64,000 bases of DNA from Cyanobium sp. Cruz CV13-4-11 (GCF_024346055.1 NZ_JAGQCH010000010.1:1-64000), one strand, 5' to 3'. Counted from the stretch's first letter, positions 17,690 through 28,345 are shown. Translations and numbers: made by a program. The notes: generated by a model not told the origin, from the letters alone.

Positions 17690-20055
17690 TAGAACTTCCA
17701 GCCCACGCCGAGGTTGAAGCGCCACTCGCCGGTGAAGTCCTGGCTGGCCACTTCCAGCCGCAGTGGGCCGACCGGGGTGGTGACGATCAGGCCGGTGCCG
17801 ATCGAGAAGCCGGAGCCCGGCTTTTTGAGCAGGCCGCCCAGGTTGCCGGGCACGTTCGTCTGGCTGCCGAAGGTGGTGCCGCCATCGACGAACAGCTCGC
17901 CGCTGACGACGCTGAACAGGGGGAACCGGTATTCGATCGTGGCCTCGCCGAAGCTGCGGCCCACGCCGAGATCGCAGTCGAAGTAACCGCGCACCGAGTT
18001 GCCGCCGCCCAGGCAGAAGGCTTCATAGGGCGGCAGATCGCCGATCACCGCGCCGGCCGACACCTGGAAGGCCAGGGCCTGTTTGCAATCTTCGGTTTCA
18101 CCGGCCTTGGGTCGGCACCCCTTGTAGAACTTCAGCCAGCGGACCGGGATGTAGTGGGTGAAGCTGCCCCGCAACCGGTTGAAGGTGGGGGAATCGGGAC
18201 CCACCGAGATGAACTGTTCGGTGCCGAGGCTGAGGAAGTTGCCTTTGGTGGGGTTGCGGGGATCGTTGAGGGTGCTCATTGTTGCCGCCAGCCGCAGGCC
18301 CACCAGCTGGTTGCGGGCGGCGCAGTTGTAGGCCAGGCAGATGATCGAGTTGGTGGGAGCCGAGAACAGGGAGGTGGACTCGTTTGGGATGGCCAGACCG
18401 AAGCGGCGGGAGGTGCCGGAGAAGTCCATCGGCGTGGCCACCTGGCCGGTCAGACCCAGCAGCACGGTCCAGGGAGCGCGCTTGAAGGGGTTGCCGCCGT
18501 TGAGCGGCCGCACGAACTGGACGTTGGCGCCGACGCGCTGGATCAGGACGCTGTTGCCGTCATACTTGAACCAGCTGAGGTTCTTGCCTCTGGTCTCGGC
18601 GGCGATGCGGGCCGCCGTCACCGAAGGGAAGAAAGCCCCGAGGGGGTTGAACAGCGATTCAATGTTGTAAGAGACCTGGGTGCCGGGGGGCTGGTAGAAA
18701 TCGGTGACGGTGAAGATGTTGCCGTTGTTCTGGCTCTGGAACACCTGGGGGGCGTCCCGGCTGATGAAGGCCTTGAGCCGGAAAGCCGTCCGGAACGGGT
18801 CCCCCTTGATCCACGGGTCGCTGAAGGAGATGTCGGCCAGACCGCCGAACTGGCCGTAGGTGAAGCTTGTCGAGAGGTCCCAGGCGCGGCCTAGCAGGTT
18901 GCTGTCCTGCAGCTGGATCTGCCCGAAGACCCCCTGACTCTGGCTGTAGCCCAGGCCACCGGAGAGGGAACCGGTCGACTGTTCCACCACCCCCAGCACG
19001 ATCACCACGGAGCCGGGATCCTCCGGTTCGGGCCGCAGGGTCACCTTGACGTCGCTGAACAGGCCGGTGCCGTAGAGGCGCTTGAGGTCGTCCTCCAGGT
19101 TGCGGCGGTTGAAGACCTCGCCGGTCTTGATGGAGATCTCCCGGGTGATGACCCATGCCTTGGTCTTGCCCTTGATCGGCTGGCCCTTGTCGTTGGTGGC
19201 CGATCCCTCCTTGTTGAGGAACTGCACCTCCACGCCTTTGACCGTGCCCTGGCGCACCAGCAACTGCACATCGCCATCGGGGCCGACCCGGGAGGGGCCG
19301 GTGACGCGGGCCAGGGAGAAGCCCTGATCGGCGTACCACTTCTGCAGCTCCTGCATGCGGCCCTGCAGGGTGACCAGGTTGAGGGTCTTGCCGTAATCAC
19401 CGGCGAAGGTGTCTTGCACCACCGTTTGCGGGACCTTGGCGTCGGCGGGGTCCAGGCTCACCTTGGTGAGTACCGGGTTGGCCACCACCGAGACCACCAG
19501 CCTCACCCCGAGGGGGCCGTCCTGGGGCTGGATCCGGACGTCGGAGAACCAGCCCGTGGCATAAATGGCCTGCAGATCGGTTTCCAGTTCGCTGCGGGTG
19601 ATCGCATTGCCGGGCGTCACTGCCGTGGCGGCGTAGGCCGCCAGCTCGAGCCGCTCACGCTCAGGGTGGTCTGCCAGACCTTCGATCACCACCTCGCTGA
19701 TCAGCACCCGGGGTTCGGCCGAGGCCGACGGTGCAGGGGCTGGACCCAGGGAGGGCTTGCCCGGCCGGTCGTCGCGGGCGGCGGGGGCGCCCGGGGCTGG
19801 GGTGGCGGGGGCGGGAGCCGCCGGGGACGCCCCGGCCGGAGGGGTGGTGTCCGCCGGGGCGGCGAAAGGATCGGCGCCGGCCTGGGCCAACGCGGGCACC
19901 GGGGCCTGCCCCTCCCGCTTGGTGGGGGGACTCTCGGCCGCCCTGGACTGGCCGCCGGCCAGCAGCAGGGCCACGAGCAGGGGCAAGGAGGCGGTCGCCG
20001 CCCGGGGCGTGACGCTTCGAAGGATGTGGGGCCTGCCGAGGCGAACGCCAATCAT
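17689..20055 (-). CDS. bamA: Omp85-family outer membrane assembly protein
   Basis: Inserts beta-barrel proteins into the outer membrane. After a signal peptide (SLPLLVALLLAGGQSRA) comes a Pro/Ala-rich linker of about 80 residues, then POTRA domains (ISEVVIEGLADHPERERLEL; VQDTFAGDYGKTLNLV; REISIKTGEVFNRRNLEDDL) and the C-terminal 16-strand barrel with YEAFCLGGGNSVRGY (the VRGF/Y lid-lock motif) and a terminal aromatic, GVGWKF. ATG 20055 precedes the signal peptide. It heads the lipid A genes, linking outer membrane protein and lipid assembly. 788 residues. Confidence 0.93.
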   Translation of the reverse strand: MIGVRLGRPHILRSVTPRAATASLPLLVALLLAGGQSRAAESPPTKREGQAPVPALAQAGADPFAAPADTTPPAGASPAAPAPATPAPGAPAARDDRPGKPSLGPAPAPSASAEPRVLISEVVIEGLADHPERERLELAAYAATAVTPGNAITRSELETDLQAIYATGWFSDVRIQPQDGPLGVRLVVSVVANPVLTKVSLDPADAKVPQTVVQDTFAGDYGKTLNLVTLQGRMQELQKWYADQGFSLARVTGPSRVGPDGDVQLLVRQGTVKGVEVQFLNKEGSATNDKGQPIKGKTKAWVITREISIKTGEVFNRRNLEDDLKRLYGTGLFSDVKVTLRPEPEDPGSVVIVLGVVEQSTGSLSGGLGYSQSQGVFGQIQLQDSNLLGRAWDLSTSFTYGQFGGLADISFSDPWIKGDPFRTAFRLKAFISRDAPQVFQSQNNGNIFTVTDFYQPPGTQVSYNIESLFNPLGAFFPSVTAARIAAETRGKNLSWFKYDGNSVLIQRVGANVQFVRPLNGGNPFKRAPWTVLLGLTGQVATPMDFSGTSRRFGLAIPNESTSLFSAPTNSIICLAYNCAARNQLVGLRLAATMSTLNDPRNPTKGNFLSLGTEQFISVGPDSPTFNRLRGSFTHYIPVRWLKFYKGCRPKAGETEDCKQALAFQVSAGAVIGDLPPYEAFCLGGGNSVRGYFDCDLGVGRSFGEATIEYRFPLFSVVSGELFVDGGTTFGSQTNVPGNLGGLLKKPGSGFSIGTGLIVTTPVGPLRLEVASQDFTGEWRFNLGVGWKF

Positions 20056-20098
20056 GGATGTCGTCTGCAGAGCGGCCAGGCCGCAAATTCCGCTGACC

Positions 20099-20857
20099 TT
20101 ACCCGTAGACCCGCGGTTCGGGACAGGCCCCTTGGACCCGTTTGAGGACCTCCCCGTAGGCCTCGACAACGCCGCCCAGGTCCTGGCGGAAACGGTCCTT
20201 GTCGAGAATTCGCTCCTCCTCATCGCTCACCGCCCGGTTCCAGAGGCGACAGGTGTCGGGGCTGATCTCGTCCGCCACCACCAGGGTGCCGGCGGCGGTG
20301 AAGCCTAGTTCGATCTTGAAATCCACCAGTTCGAGCCCCACCTCGGCGAACAGCTGGCGCAGGGCGTCGTTGACGCGGAAGGCCAGGTCCCTGATGGCCT
20401 CCATCTGGGTGGAGGTCACCAGCTGGAGCCGCTCCAGCCGCGCTTCGCTGAGCAGGGGATCGCCCAGGGCGTCGTCCTTGTAGTACAGATCGAGAAGCGG
20501 CGGATCCAGGGGGGTCCCCGCCGGGATCGGCATCTGGCGGCAGAGGGAACCGGCGGCCACGTTCCGCACCACCACCTCCACCGGCACCACCCGCACCGGC
20601 CGCACCATCATCCAGTGATCCCCGTGCAGGCCCAGGTAGTGGGTGGGTACCCCCAGCCGCTCCAGATGCTCGAACAGGAGGGCGGAGATGCGGCAGTTCA
20701 GGGACCCCTTGCCGTGCAGCTGGGCCTTCTTGAGGGCATTGAAGGCCGTGGCGTCGTCCTTGTATTCCACGGCCACCACGTCGACCTGATCGGTGGCGAA
20801 CACCCGCTTCGCTTTGCCTTCGTAGAGGAGGGGGCCGGTGGCAGGGGTCAGGGTCAT
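20099..20857 (-). CDS. purC: SAICAR synthetase
   Basis: Joins CAIR and aspartate with ATP to make SAICAR in purine synthesis. Motifs: [14 protein letters not shown] at the start, [29 protein letters not shown], and [10 protein letters not shown] followed by [14 protein letters not shown]. The ATG overlaps the stop of the upstream secreted-protein gene (ATGA). 252 residues. Confidence 0.96.
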   Translation of the reverse strand: MTLTPATGPLLYEGKAKRVFATDQVDVVAVEYKDDATAFNALKKAQLHGKGSLNCRISALLFEHLERLGVPTHYLGLHGDHWMMVRPVRVVPVEVVVRNVAAGSLCRQMPIPAGTPLDPPLLDLYYKDDALGDPLLSEARLERLQLVTSTQMEAIRDLAFRVNDALRQLFAEVGLELVDFKIELGFTAAGTLVVADEISPDTCRLWNRAVSDEEERILDKDRFRQDLGGVVEAYGEVLKRVQGACPEPRVYG

Positions 20858-22026
20858 GGGGCGGGAGTGGTGGTCGGGGCCGGTTCCGTCGCCGGTATCG
20901 GAAGGTCGGCGGCATGGCCGCCGGGGTCGCGGGGGGAGCGCAGCTGGATCTCCAACTGGCGGGTGCGTGGGGCCGAAGCCGGATCCTCGCGCCGCCAGCG
21001 CCATTCCCCGTAGGCGTCGTCGAGGCGGCGACTGAGCCGCAGGCGGCGCTCCACGGCCCGCCCCGAGGGCAGGGCGGCCTGGGTGTCCAGCAGTTCGGCC
21101 ACCAGGCCCCAGGCCCCCGCCGCCGCCGCCTGGTCGAGGGCCGCCTCCAGCAGGGCCTCCCGCTGCGGCGCCGGCAGCTCCGCCAGCAACCCCACGGCCT
21201 GTTGCAGACGCAGGGCCCCCGCCAGGCCGCCCTGGCGGGCCCGGACCAGCAGCTCGCCGCCGACCTTGGGGAAGCCCCGTGATTCCAGATGCAGGGCCAG
21301 CAGTTCCAGGGCCGAGCGGCTGATCACGGTGCCATCCTCCCGGCGTAGCAGCGGCAGGGCGATGGCATCGAGGGAGGTGCCGCTTTCCTGCCGCAGCCGC
21401 TCCAGGGCCAGGGCGGCCCGGCGGTGGTCCAGCCCCGCCGCGGCGGCGCGCCACTGGAGTTGCAACCACTGCACCCGCTCGGCTCCGGCGGCCGGTCCGA
21501 AGCGGTTGAGCACGTCCATCGCCTCGCTGGGGGCCCGGCAGCTGAGCAGCACGTCGGCGTTGGCCAGCACCACCTCCAGGGGCTGGGGGGCCGGGTGGAG
21601 TGTCAGCAGCCGCTGCTGCAGCTGCCTCAGGCGCTCGCCCAGATCGGCATCGGCGCTCTGGCGACAGGCCGCATCGAGCTGCTCCAGGTCCCCGTCGCGC
21701 AGCAGCTCGGCGAAGGCTTTATCACTGAGGAGTAGTGGTGGTTTTTCGGTTTCCTCCGGTGGCCCGGAGGGTCCGGCCCCGGCCCCGTCTGCGGCAGGAC
21801 CCTGGGGTGCCTGGTCTGGTGCCACCGACGGCGCAGGGGTGGTGGGGATGGCCGCCGCACCCCCCAGTGGCGTGAACAGGCCGAGGAGGGCCAGGGCTCC
21901 TAGGGTCCTCAGGAGCGGCCGACGCCACTCCAGGGGCCACCGCCGCCCGCCCAGGGAAAGGCCGGTGGTCGGGCCGGATCCGCTGGGCGGGGCAGCGGTC
22001 GAGGCGGCGGTCGGAGAGAATGGCAA
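20854..22026 (-). CDS. Hypothetical protein with N-terminal membrane anchor or signal
   Basis: The 390-residue product has a hydrophobic segment at about residues 40-62 ([20 protein letters not shown]), then a Pro/Ala/Gly linker and a long helical domain built of Leu/Ala/Arg/Glu repeats that looks like TPR or alpha-solenoid (e.g. [38 protein letters not shown]-type units). The tail is Pro/Thr rich. It probably acts in the periplasm or lumen. No specific family recognised. It overlaps purC and diverges from purD. Confidence 0.7.
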   Translation of the reverse strand: MPFSPTAASTAAPPSGSGPTTGLSLGGRRWPLEWRRPLLRTLGALALLGLFTPLGGAAAIPTTPAPSVAPDQAPQGPAADGAGAGPSGPPEETEKPPLLLSDKAFAELLRDGDLEQLDAACRQSADADLGERLRQLQQRLLTLHPAPQPLEVVLANADVLLSCRAPSEAMDVLNRFGPAAGAERVQWLQLQWRAAAAGLDHRRAALALERLRQESGTSLDAIALPLLRREDGTVISRSALELLALHLESRGFPKVGGELLVRARQGGLAGALRLQQAVGLLAELPAPQREALLEAALDQAAAAGAWGLVAELLDTQAALPSGRAVERRLRLSRRLDDAYGEWRWRREDPASAPRTRQLEIQLRSPRDPGGHAADLPIPATEPAPTTTPAP

Positions 22027-22141
22027 AGGGGAGTGGCAGCAAGGCAGGTGAGGGCAACCGGTGCAGCACCCGTGCCGGCGCTCAACCTAGGGGACCTCTC
22101 CTCCCCGATCCACCCCCCGTCCTGCCTCCCCTCTTCCGCCC

Positions 22142-23500
22142 ATGGCTTCACCCACCCCCACTGCTGCTTCCTCCGCTGGCCCGGTACCGGCCCGGATCCT
22201 GGTGGTGGGCGGCGGTGGCCGCGAGAACGCCCTGGGCTGGGCCCTGGCGCGCTGCCCGGGGGTGGAGCAGGTGCTGGTGGCCCCTGGCAACGGCGGCACC
22301 GCGGCCCTGGCGGGCTGCGGCCAGCTGGCCATCGCCGAGACCGACCATGGCGCCCTGGCCGCGGCCTGCCATGCGCAGGCCATCGACCTGGTGGTGGTGG
22401 GGCCGGAAGCGCCGCTCGCGGCCGGTCTGGCGGATCGATTGCGCTCGGAGGGGCTGGCGGTCTTCGGCCCCGGGGCGGATGGGGCCCTGCTGGAGGCCAG
22501 CAAGCGCTGGGCCAAGGATCTGATGCGGGAAGCGGGCGTGCCCACGGCGGGCTACTGGGCGGCAACGTCTCGGCAGGAGGCCCTGGAGGCCCTGGAGCGG
22601 CACGGCCGACCCCTGGTGGTGAAGGCCGATGGGCTGGCGGCCGGCAAGGGGGTGACGGTGGCCGACAGCCTTGAGCAGTGCCGCGACGCCATCGAGGAGG
22701 TGTTCGCCGGCCGCTTCCAGACCGCCGCCCCTGGTGAGCCGGCCGCCGCCGCCTCCCTGGTGCTGGAGGAGCGCCTGCACGGCCCGGAGGTGTCGGTGTT
22801 CGCCCTCACCGACGGCCGCAGCATGGTGCTGCTGCCCCCGGCCCAGGACCACAAACGCATTGGCGAGGGGGACACCGGTCCGAACACCGGTGGCATGGGG
22901 GCCTATGCCCCGGCCCGGTTGCTGGATGGGGAGGGGCTGGAACAGGTGCGTCAGCTGGTGTTGGAGCCGGTCCTGGCGGCCCTGAGGGCCCGGGGCATCG
23001 ACTACCGCGGCGTGATCTTCGCCGGCCTGATGCTCACCGAGGACGGCCTGCGGGTGATCGAGTTCAACTGCCGCTTCGGGGACCCGGAATGCGAGACCCT
23101 GATGCCCCTGCTTGGCCCTGAGCTGGCCCGGGTGTTGCTGGCCTGTGCCACCGGCCGCCTCGAGGAGGCCCCGCCCCTGACGATCGTGCCCCGCTGCAGT
23201 GCCTGCGTGATCGCCGCCGCCGAGGGCTATCCCGGCGAGGGGCGTCGTGGGGATCCGATCCATGGGGAGCTGACGGACGACCCCGACCTGCAGCTGTTTC
23301 ACGCCGGCAGTCGACGGGGCGAGGGCGGCCAGGTGGTCACGGCGGGCGGGCGGGTGCTGGCGGTGGTGGCCCAGGCCGAGGATTTCGATGCCGCCTTCGA
23401 GCGCGCCTATGCCGGCCTGGAGCGGGTGGGCTTCGAGGGCATGGTCTATCGCCGCGACATCGGCCACCAGGTGCGGACGCGTCCGCCGGTGCGGCCATGA
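22142..23500 (+). CDS. purD: Phosphoribosylamine--glycine ligase
   Basis: GAR synthetase of purine synthesis, an ATP-grasp enzyme of 452 residues. Motifs: ILVVGGGGRENALGWAL, RPLVVKADGLAAGKGV, EVSVFALTDG, DHKRIGEGDTGPNTGGMGAY and FNCRFGDPECE. The N-terminal 18 residues are a low-complexity lead. The stop overlaps the nblS start by 4 bases (ATGA), a pairing usual in picocyanobacteria. Confidence 0.96.
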   Translation: MASPTPTAASSAGPVPARILVVGGGGRENALGWALARCPGVEQVLVAPGNGGTAALAGCGQLAIAETDHGALAAACHAQAIDLVVVGPEAPLAAGLADRLRSEGLAVFGPGADGALLEASKRWAKDLMREAGVPTAGYWAATSRQEALEALERHGRPLVVKADGLAAGKGVTVADSLEQCRDAIEEVFAGRFQTAAPGEPAAAASLVLEERLHGPEVSVFALTDGRSMVLLPPAQDHKRIGEGDTGPNTGGMGAYAPARLLDGEGLEQVRQLVLEPVLAALRARGIDYRGVIFAGLMLTEDGLRVIEFNCRFGDPECETLMPLLGPELARVLLACATGRLEEAPPLTIVPRCSACVIAAAEGYPGEGRRGDPIHGELTDDPDLQLFHAGSRRGEGGQVVTAGGRVLAVVAQAEDFDAAFERAYAGLERVGFEGMVYRRDIGHQVRTRPPVRP

Positions 23501-25500
23501 CACTCACCTGGAGGGAGCGCCTGCAGCGTTGGTGGGCCGAATTCAGCCTGCAGACGAAACTGCTGGCGGTCGCCACCCTCGTGGTGAGCCTGCTGATGAC
23601 GGGCATCACCTTTCTGGCGCTCAATGGCATCCAGCGCGATGCCCGCATGAGCGACACCCGCTTTGCCCGCGATCTCGGGCTGCTGCTCTCGGCCAACGTC
23701 ACCCCCCTGGTGGCGGAGGGCAACGACCGCGAACTGGCCTCGGTGGCCGAACGCTTCTGGCAGTCCAGCCGCAGCCTCCGTTACATCTTCTTCGCCGATC
23801 CCGATGGCGTGATCTATCTGGGCATCCCCATGGGTGGCAGCACCGGCATGGGTGAACGGTTGCTCAGCCGCCGCCTGGAGCTGCCGGCCGACATCCAGCG
23901 CCGCCCCGACAACCCCCTGATCCGCCAGCACCTCACGCCGGACGGCCAGGTCACCGATGTGTTCGTGCCGATGGTGAGCGACGGCCGCTATCTGGGCGTG
24001 GTGGCCCTGGGCATCAACCCCAACGAAACACTCCTGGCCAGTGCCGCCCTCACCCGTGAAGTCACCGTGGCGGTGTTCATCTCCATCTGGGTGCTGGTGA
24101 TCCTGGGCTCGGTGTTCAACGCCCTCACCATCACCCAGCCGGTGAAGGAACTGCTGCGGGGGGTGCGCTCGATCGCCGGCGGCAATTTCGAGACCCGCAT
24201 CGCCCTGCCGGTGGGGGGGGAACTGGGCGAACTCCTGAACGGGTTCAACACCATGGCCTCCCAGCTGGAGGTCTACAAGGCGGCCAACATCGAGGAACTC
24301 ACCGCCGCCCAGGTGAAGCAGCAGTCGCTGATCGCCACCATGGCCGATGGCGCGGTGCTGCTCGACGCGGAAGGGCACATCGTGCTGGCCAACCCCACCG
24401 CCCGGCGCCTGTTCCGCTGGGAGGGGCGCAACCTGGAGGGCAGTGAACTGGCCACCGAACTGCCCGATCGGTTGGCGATGGAACTGCACGATCCGCTGGA
24501 GAGCCTGATCCTGAGCGAGCGGGACAACACTGACGTGCGCTGCAGTTTCGGCGATCCCGCCCGCACCCTGCGCATCGTGCTCCAGTCGGTGCGGGATGCC
24601 AGCGGCGAGAGCCTCAAGGGCATCGCCATGACCATCCAGGACCTGACCCGGGAGGTGGAGCTGAATGCGGCCCAGAGCCGCTTCATCAGCAATGTCTCCC
24701 ACGAGCTGCGCACCCCCCTCTGCAACATCAAGAGCTACGTGGAGACGCTCCACGACATGGGCGACCTGCTCAGTGCGGAGGAGCAGAAGGAGTTCTTGAG
24801 CATCGCCAACGCCGAGACCGACCGGCTGTCACGGCTGGTCACCGACGTGCTCGACCTGTCGCGGCTGGAATCCGACCGGGTCTGGCAGCTGGAGCCGTTG
24901 GACCTGGCCCCGGCCATTGAGCAGACCCTGCGCACCTACCGGCTGAACGCTGAGGAGAAGGGGGTCACCCTGATCTTCACCGGCGATCAGCACCTGCCCA
25001 GGGTGCGTGGTAACTGGGATCTGCTGCTGCAGGTGTTCGACAACCTGGTGGGCAATGCCCTCAAGTTCACCCAGGGCGGCGGCCAGCTGCTGCTGCGGGC
25101 CTACCCCTGGCCCGACCAGTGCCTGCTGGATCCGGACGCCAGCGCCGGCGACCACCCCTCCTGCGCCCTCACCTCCCCCCTGCCCCGGCTGCGGGTCGAG
25201 ATCTCCGACACCGGCTGCGGCATCTCCGAGGCCGACCAGGCCCGGATCTTCGAGCGGTTTTTCCGGGTCGAAAATGCCGTCCACACCGAGGCCGGCACCG
25301 GGCTGGGACTCTCCATCGTGCGCGGCATTCTCGAGAAACACGGCAGCCAGGCCCGCATGGCCAGCGAGCCCGGTGCGGGCACCACCTTCTGGTTCGACCT
25401 GCCCCTGGAGGATGCCGACGGCGATGAATTGCAGGTCCAGGCGGAGCGTTCCTCGAGCCTGGCCGTCATGGACAAGGAGCGGCGAACCGCCGTGGCCTGA
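23497..25500 (+). CDS. nblS: NblS/Hik33-type sensor histidine kinase
   Basis: Membrane sensor kinase of high-light, redox and nutrient stress signalling. In order: TM1 (LLAVATLVVSLLMTGITFLAL, about 20-40), a periplasmic sensor segment (FARDLGLLLSANVTPLVAEG on), TM2 (EVTVAVFISIWVLVILGSVF), HAMP, PAS (LLDAEGHIVLANPTARRLF), HisKA with the phospho-His in FISNVSHELRTPL, and a HATPase domain with N, G1 (EISDTGCGI) and G2 (GTGLGLSIV) boxes. 667 residues, matching NblS. It runs convergent to kaiC, 16 bases away. Confidence 0.92.
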   Translation: MTLTWRERLQRWWAEFSLQTKLLAVATLVVSLLMTGITFLALNGIQRDARMSDTRFARDLGLLLSANVTPLVAEGNDRELASVAERFWQSSRSLRYIFFADPDGVIYLGIPMGGSTGMGERLLSRRLELPADIQRRPDNPLIRQHLTPDGQVTDVFVPMVSDGRYLGVVALGINPNETLLASAALTREVTVAVFISIWVLVILGSVFNALTITQPVKELLRGVRSIAGGNFETRIALPVGGELGELLNGFNTMASQLEVYKAANIEELTAAQVKQQSLIATMADGAVLLDAEGHIVLANPTARRLFRWEGRNLEGSELATELPDRLAMELHDPLESLILSERDNTDVRCSFGDPARTLRIVLQSVRDASGESLKGIAMTIQDLTREVELNAAQSRFISNVSHELRTPLCNIKSYVETLHDMGDLLSAEEQKEFLSIANAETDRLSRLVTDVLDLSRLESDRVWQLEPLDLAPAIEQTLRTYRLNAEEKGVTLIFTGDQHLPRVRGNWDLLLQVFDNLVGNALKFTQGGGQLLLRAYPWPDQCLLDPDASAGDHPSCALTSPLPRLRVEISDTGCGISEADQARIFERFFRVENAVHTEAGTGLGLSIVRGILEKHGSQARMASEPGAGTTFWFDLPLEDADGDELQVQAERSSSLAVMDKERRTAVA

Positions 25501-25516
25501 GGGGGCACCCGCCTGA

Positions 25517-27061
25517 TCAGCTCTCCCCATCCACGCTGCGCATGATGCGCCCGAGGTCGGCCCGTTCATCTGTGGTGATGCGATGGGGAACACCGCTGAT
25601 GATGCGCTCGAAATTGGCGAAGGAATCCTTGATCTCCGGTCCGTTGCCCGTGATCACGAACTCCCGGATGCCTTTGTCGTGCCAGGACCCACGCATCTTG
25701 AACACGTTCAGAGCCCGGGCCATCTCACCACGGATCTCCACATACTGAAGCAACAGAATCGTGTCGGTGATGGTGGAGATATGGGAGTCGGTGATCGAGT
25801 GACTGCCCATGAATTCTTCGGATGTGTTGGTGAAGAAGCCCGCGATTTCCTCCTGCTTCGCATAGCCCGTCACCCCGATCACAAACTGCCGGAAGGCGTT
25901 GTGGCTGACGCCCCTGGCGAGGGCGGAGAGGGAGTCGATCGCCATCCTGGACGGTTTGAACTGGCTGATCTCCGTCTTGATGATCTGCAGGTGATCCTCC
26001 AGGCCAGTGGACTCCGGATAGGCACAGATGATCTTGAGCAGGCCGTCCTGCTCCATCTGCTCGAAATCGATGCCCCAGCTGGTGGCGTTGCGCAGCAGCT
26101 GGGCGCGGGATTCCTCGTAGGCGAACAGGATCGCCCGCTCCTTGCTGCGGCAGGCATCCTCCACAAATTTGCTGACCAGAAGGGTCTTGCCGGTGCCGGT
26201 GGCGCCGGTCGCCAGGATGATGGAGTCCTTGAAGAAGCCGCCCCCGCACATCTCGTCCAGCCTGGGAACGCCCGAGCTCAGACGCACGTTGGAGGAGCGC
26301 TGGGTGAGGCGCATCGCCCCCAGGGGGAACACACTGATGCCGTGGCTGCCCATGGTGAAGGGAAACTCCCCCTTCATGTGGGTGGTGCCCCGGAGCTTGA
26401 GCACTTCCACCGTGCGACGCCGCCGTTCGCCTTCCAGCACGTTGCGCAGGATCACGACGTTGTCGGAGACGAATTCCTCGACGCCGTAGCGGGCGATGGC
26501 GCCGTATTCATCGACCCGTTCGGTGGTCATCACCGTGGTGACGCCGATCTCCTTGAGCCGGGCGATCAGCCGGAAGATTTCCCGGCGAACCACGGAAATA
26601 GCGTCGTACTGCTGGAAGACGGCGGTGATGGAGTCAATCGCCACCCGCTTCGCTTTGTACTTGCGAATCGCGTAATGGATGCGTTCAATCAGCCCGGAGA
26701 GGTCGAAGCTTCCGGAGACTTCCTGGCCATCGGGATCCGGGGAGGCGTCGAGGACAAACAACTTGTTCTGCTCCACCATCTCCTGCAAGTTCCAGCCGAA
26801 GCTGGAGGCGTTGCGAAGGATGTCGAGGGGAGATTCCTCAAAGGTGACGAAAATGCCGTGCTCGTTGAACTGGCGGATCCCGTTGCAGAGAAAATTCAGC
26901 GAAAAGACCGTTTTCCCGGTTCCTGAGGTGCCACTGATCAAGGTCGATCGACCGATCGGCAGACCGCCATGGCAGATGTCATCGAAGCCCTCGATCCCCG
27001 TGGGAAGCTTCTGCATCTGCATCCGGTTGGCGGAGAGGTCGTGGTCGTTGGAATCCGGCAT
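25517..27061 (-). CDS. kaiC: Circadian clock ATPase/kinase KaiC
   Basis: Core clock protein that forms a double-ring hexamer and autophosphorylates. Two RecA-like domains are complete: CI with the Walker A GTSGTGKT and catalytic Glu pair in VTFEESPLDI; CII with GATGTGKT and the Glu pair in FAYEESRAQL. The phosphorylation sites Ser-Thr lie in TDSHISTITDTILLL. The A-loop/C-terminal tail (to GRIMRSVDGES) is present. 514 residues, close to the usual 519. Downstream of kaiA and kaiB on the same strand. Confidence 0.98.
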   Translation of the reverse strand: MPDSNDHDLSANRMQMQKLPTGIEGFDDICHGGLPIGRSTLISGTSGTGKTVFSLNFLCNGIRQFNEHGIFVTFEESPLDILRNASSFGWNLQEMVEQNKLFVLDASPDPDGQEVSGSFDLSGLIERIHYAIRKYKAKRVAIDSITAVFQQYDAISVVRREIFRLIARLKEIGVTTVMTTERVDEYGAIARYGVEEFVSDNVVILRNVLEGERRRRTVEVLKLRGTTHMKGEFPFTMGSHGISVFPLGAMRLTQRSSNVRLSSGVPRLDEMCGGGFFKDSIILATGATGTGKTLLVSKFVEDACRSKERAILFAYEESRAQLLRNATSWGIDFEQMEQDGLLKIICAYPESTGLEDHLQIIKTEISQFKPSRMAIDSLSALARGVSHNAFRQFVIGVTGYAKQEEIAGFFTNTSEEFMGSHSITDSHISTITDTILLLQYVEIRGEMARALNVFKMRGSWHDKGIREFVITGNGPEIKDSFANFERIISGVPHRITTDERADLGRIMRSVDGES

Positions 27062-27124
27062 CGAAAGGATGGAAGGGGAAGGGGATAAGGGACTGGGAAG
27101 ACGACTGGACTGGCTTGGAAGGCT

Positions 27125-27487
27125 TCAGGAGGATTCGGGAGGGGAGGCTTCACCGCCTGCTTCGAGATCGTCGATGTCCAGCTTGAAGTCCTCCTCCGAG
27201 AGTTCTTCGTAGAGGAGATCGAGGCCGATCAGCACCCGATCCCGGTCGGACAGGTCGCCGATGATCCGCCGCACGGGCGGGGGGAGGATCTTCGCCAGGG
27301 TGGGTGTGGCCAGGATCTTGTCCTCCTCGGCCAGTTGGGGATTCTTGAGGACGTCGATCACCTTCAGGGCGTAGACCCCGCGGAACTCGGACTCGAGGAT
27401 TTCGCGGAGTGTCTTAAGAGCCCGCATGGAGTTGGGCGTGTTGCCTGCCACGTAGAGCTTGAGGATGTAAGTCTTGCGAAAAGTCAT
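27125..27487 (-). CDS. kaiB: Circadian clock protein KaiB
   Basis: Thioredoxin-like, fold-switching clock protein that binds the KaiC CI ring and sequesters KaiA. Conserved segments: [20 protein letters not shown] and [20 protein letters not shown]. 120 residues, longer than the 102-108 typical of freshwater KaiB, with an acidic tail ([16 protein letters not shown] then a Gly/Glu/Ser end) as found in marine-type relatives. It lies 9 bases after kaiA and 63 bases before kaiC. Confidence 0.97.
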   Translation of the reverse strand: MTFRKTYILKLYVAGNTPNSMRALKTLREILESEFRGVYALKVIDVLKNPQLAEEDKILATPTLAKILPPPVRRIIGDLSDRDRVLIGLDLLYEELSEEDFKLDIDDLEAGGEASPPESS

Positions 27488-27496
27488 GGCAGTGGA

Positions 27497-28345
27497 TCAG
27501 GCGGAAGGGCTGGATGCTTCGGGTATGGGGGAAGGCACGATCGGCACGTCTGGAGGGATGGAGCGCCGATACATCTCACAGAGGTGGGCCATGACGTCAA
27601 GGAGGGCCAGGCGGTAGTCCTGCAGGAAATCGTTCTTCTGTCCTTTGAGCATGAGCTGTTTCCAGAACTCTTCGATCAGATTCACGTGGATCTCAACCAT
27701 TTTGGTAATCGGTAGATCGGCAAAGAAGGCTGTGTTCACGAAGCTTTCGATGGCCTGGTTGGCTGTGGCCGGATCCTTGAAGTAACTGATCAGCAGATCG
27801 CGGTAGCTGCGCCTGAGGGAGTCGAGCAACTCGTCGCGTTCTTCGGCTTCCAGGTTGCGTAGGAAGCGGGAGGGATCCCGCTTGTAGTACACGCTGAGAT
27901 AGCCGAGACGGCCGTTCAGCCGGTTCGACAGCTTCCAGCCATCGGGGGTGGTCGCCTGGGCTTCGCTGCTGGCCGATGGGATGTGGCTGCGCAGAAACCG
28001 GGAGACGGCCGCATCAAGGCTGTAGCTCAACTGCTCCAGCTGGTCGGGGGGCAGGCGGACTTCGGCGCCATGGAAGAGAACGTCGCCGCTGACGGGTCCG
28101 ATCAGCACGGCCGGCAGCTCCAGCCCCCGTTCGTGCAGGGTGCCGTAGAAGCCTCCGTCGACCGCCCCCTCCTCGAGCAGGAGGCCGTCGATGTCCTCCC
28201 GGAGGCGCTCCAGCTGTGCCAGGGGCTCGACGGCAGGGTCCACCGGCATGAGCCGGTAGCGGCCACCCTTGAGCGACTGGACGCAGGCCTCGGCCAGGGC
28301 GGGGGTCTGGAGGAGGGTAAGGATGGTGAGAACCGGTTGGGGCAT
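27497..28345 (-). CDS. kaiA: Circadian clock protein KaiA
   Basis: Stimulates KaiC phosphorylation. The N-terminal pseudo-receiver domain (LTILTLLQTPALAEACVQSL; LLLEEGAVDGGFYGTLHERG) covers about residues 1-135; the C-terminal four-helix dimerisation and KaiC-binding domain follows (LGYLSVYYKRDPSRFLRNLE; YRDLLISYFKDPATANQAIE; KMVEIHVNLIEEFWKQL). ATG at 28345, 282 residues, full length. An intact kaiA argues against Prochlorococcus, which lacks it. Confidence 0.97.
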   Translation of the reverse strand: MPQPVLTILTLLQTPALAEACVQSLKGGRYRLMPVDPAVEPLAQLERLREDIDGLLLEEGAVDGGFYGTLHERGLELPAVLIGPVSGDVLFHGAEVRLPPDQLEQLSYSLDAAVSRFLRSHIPSASSEAQATTPDGWKLSNRLNGRLGYLSVYYKRDPSRFLRNLEAEERDELLDSLRRSYRDLLISYFKDPATANQAIESFVNTAFFADLPITKMVEIHVNLIEEFWKQLMLKGQKNDFLQDYRLALLDVMAHLCEMYRRSIPPDVPIVPSPIPEASSPSA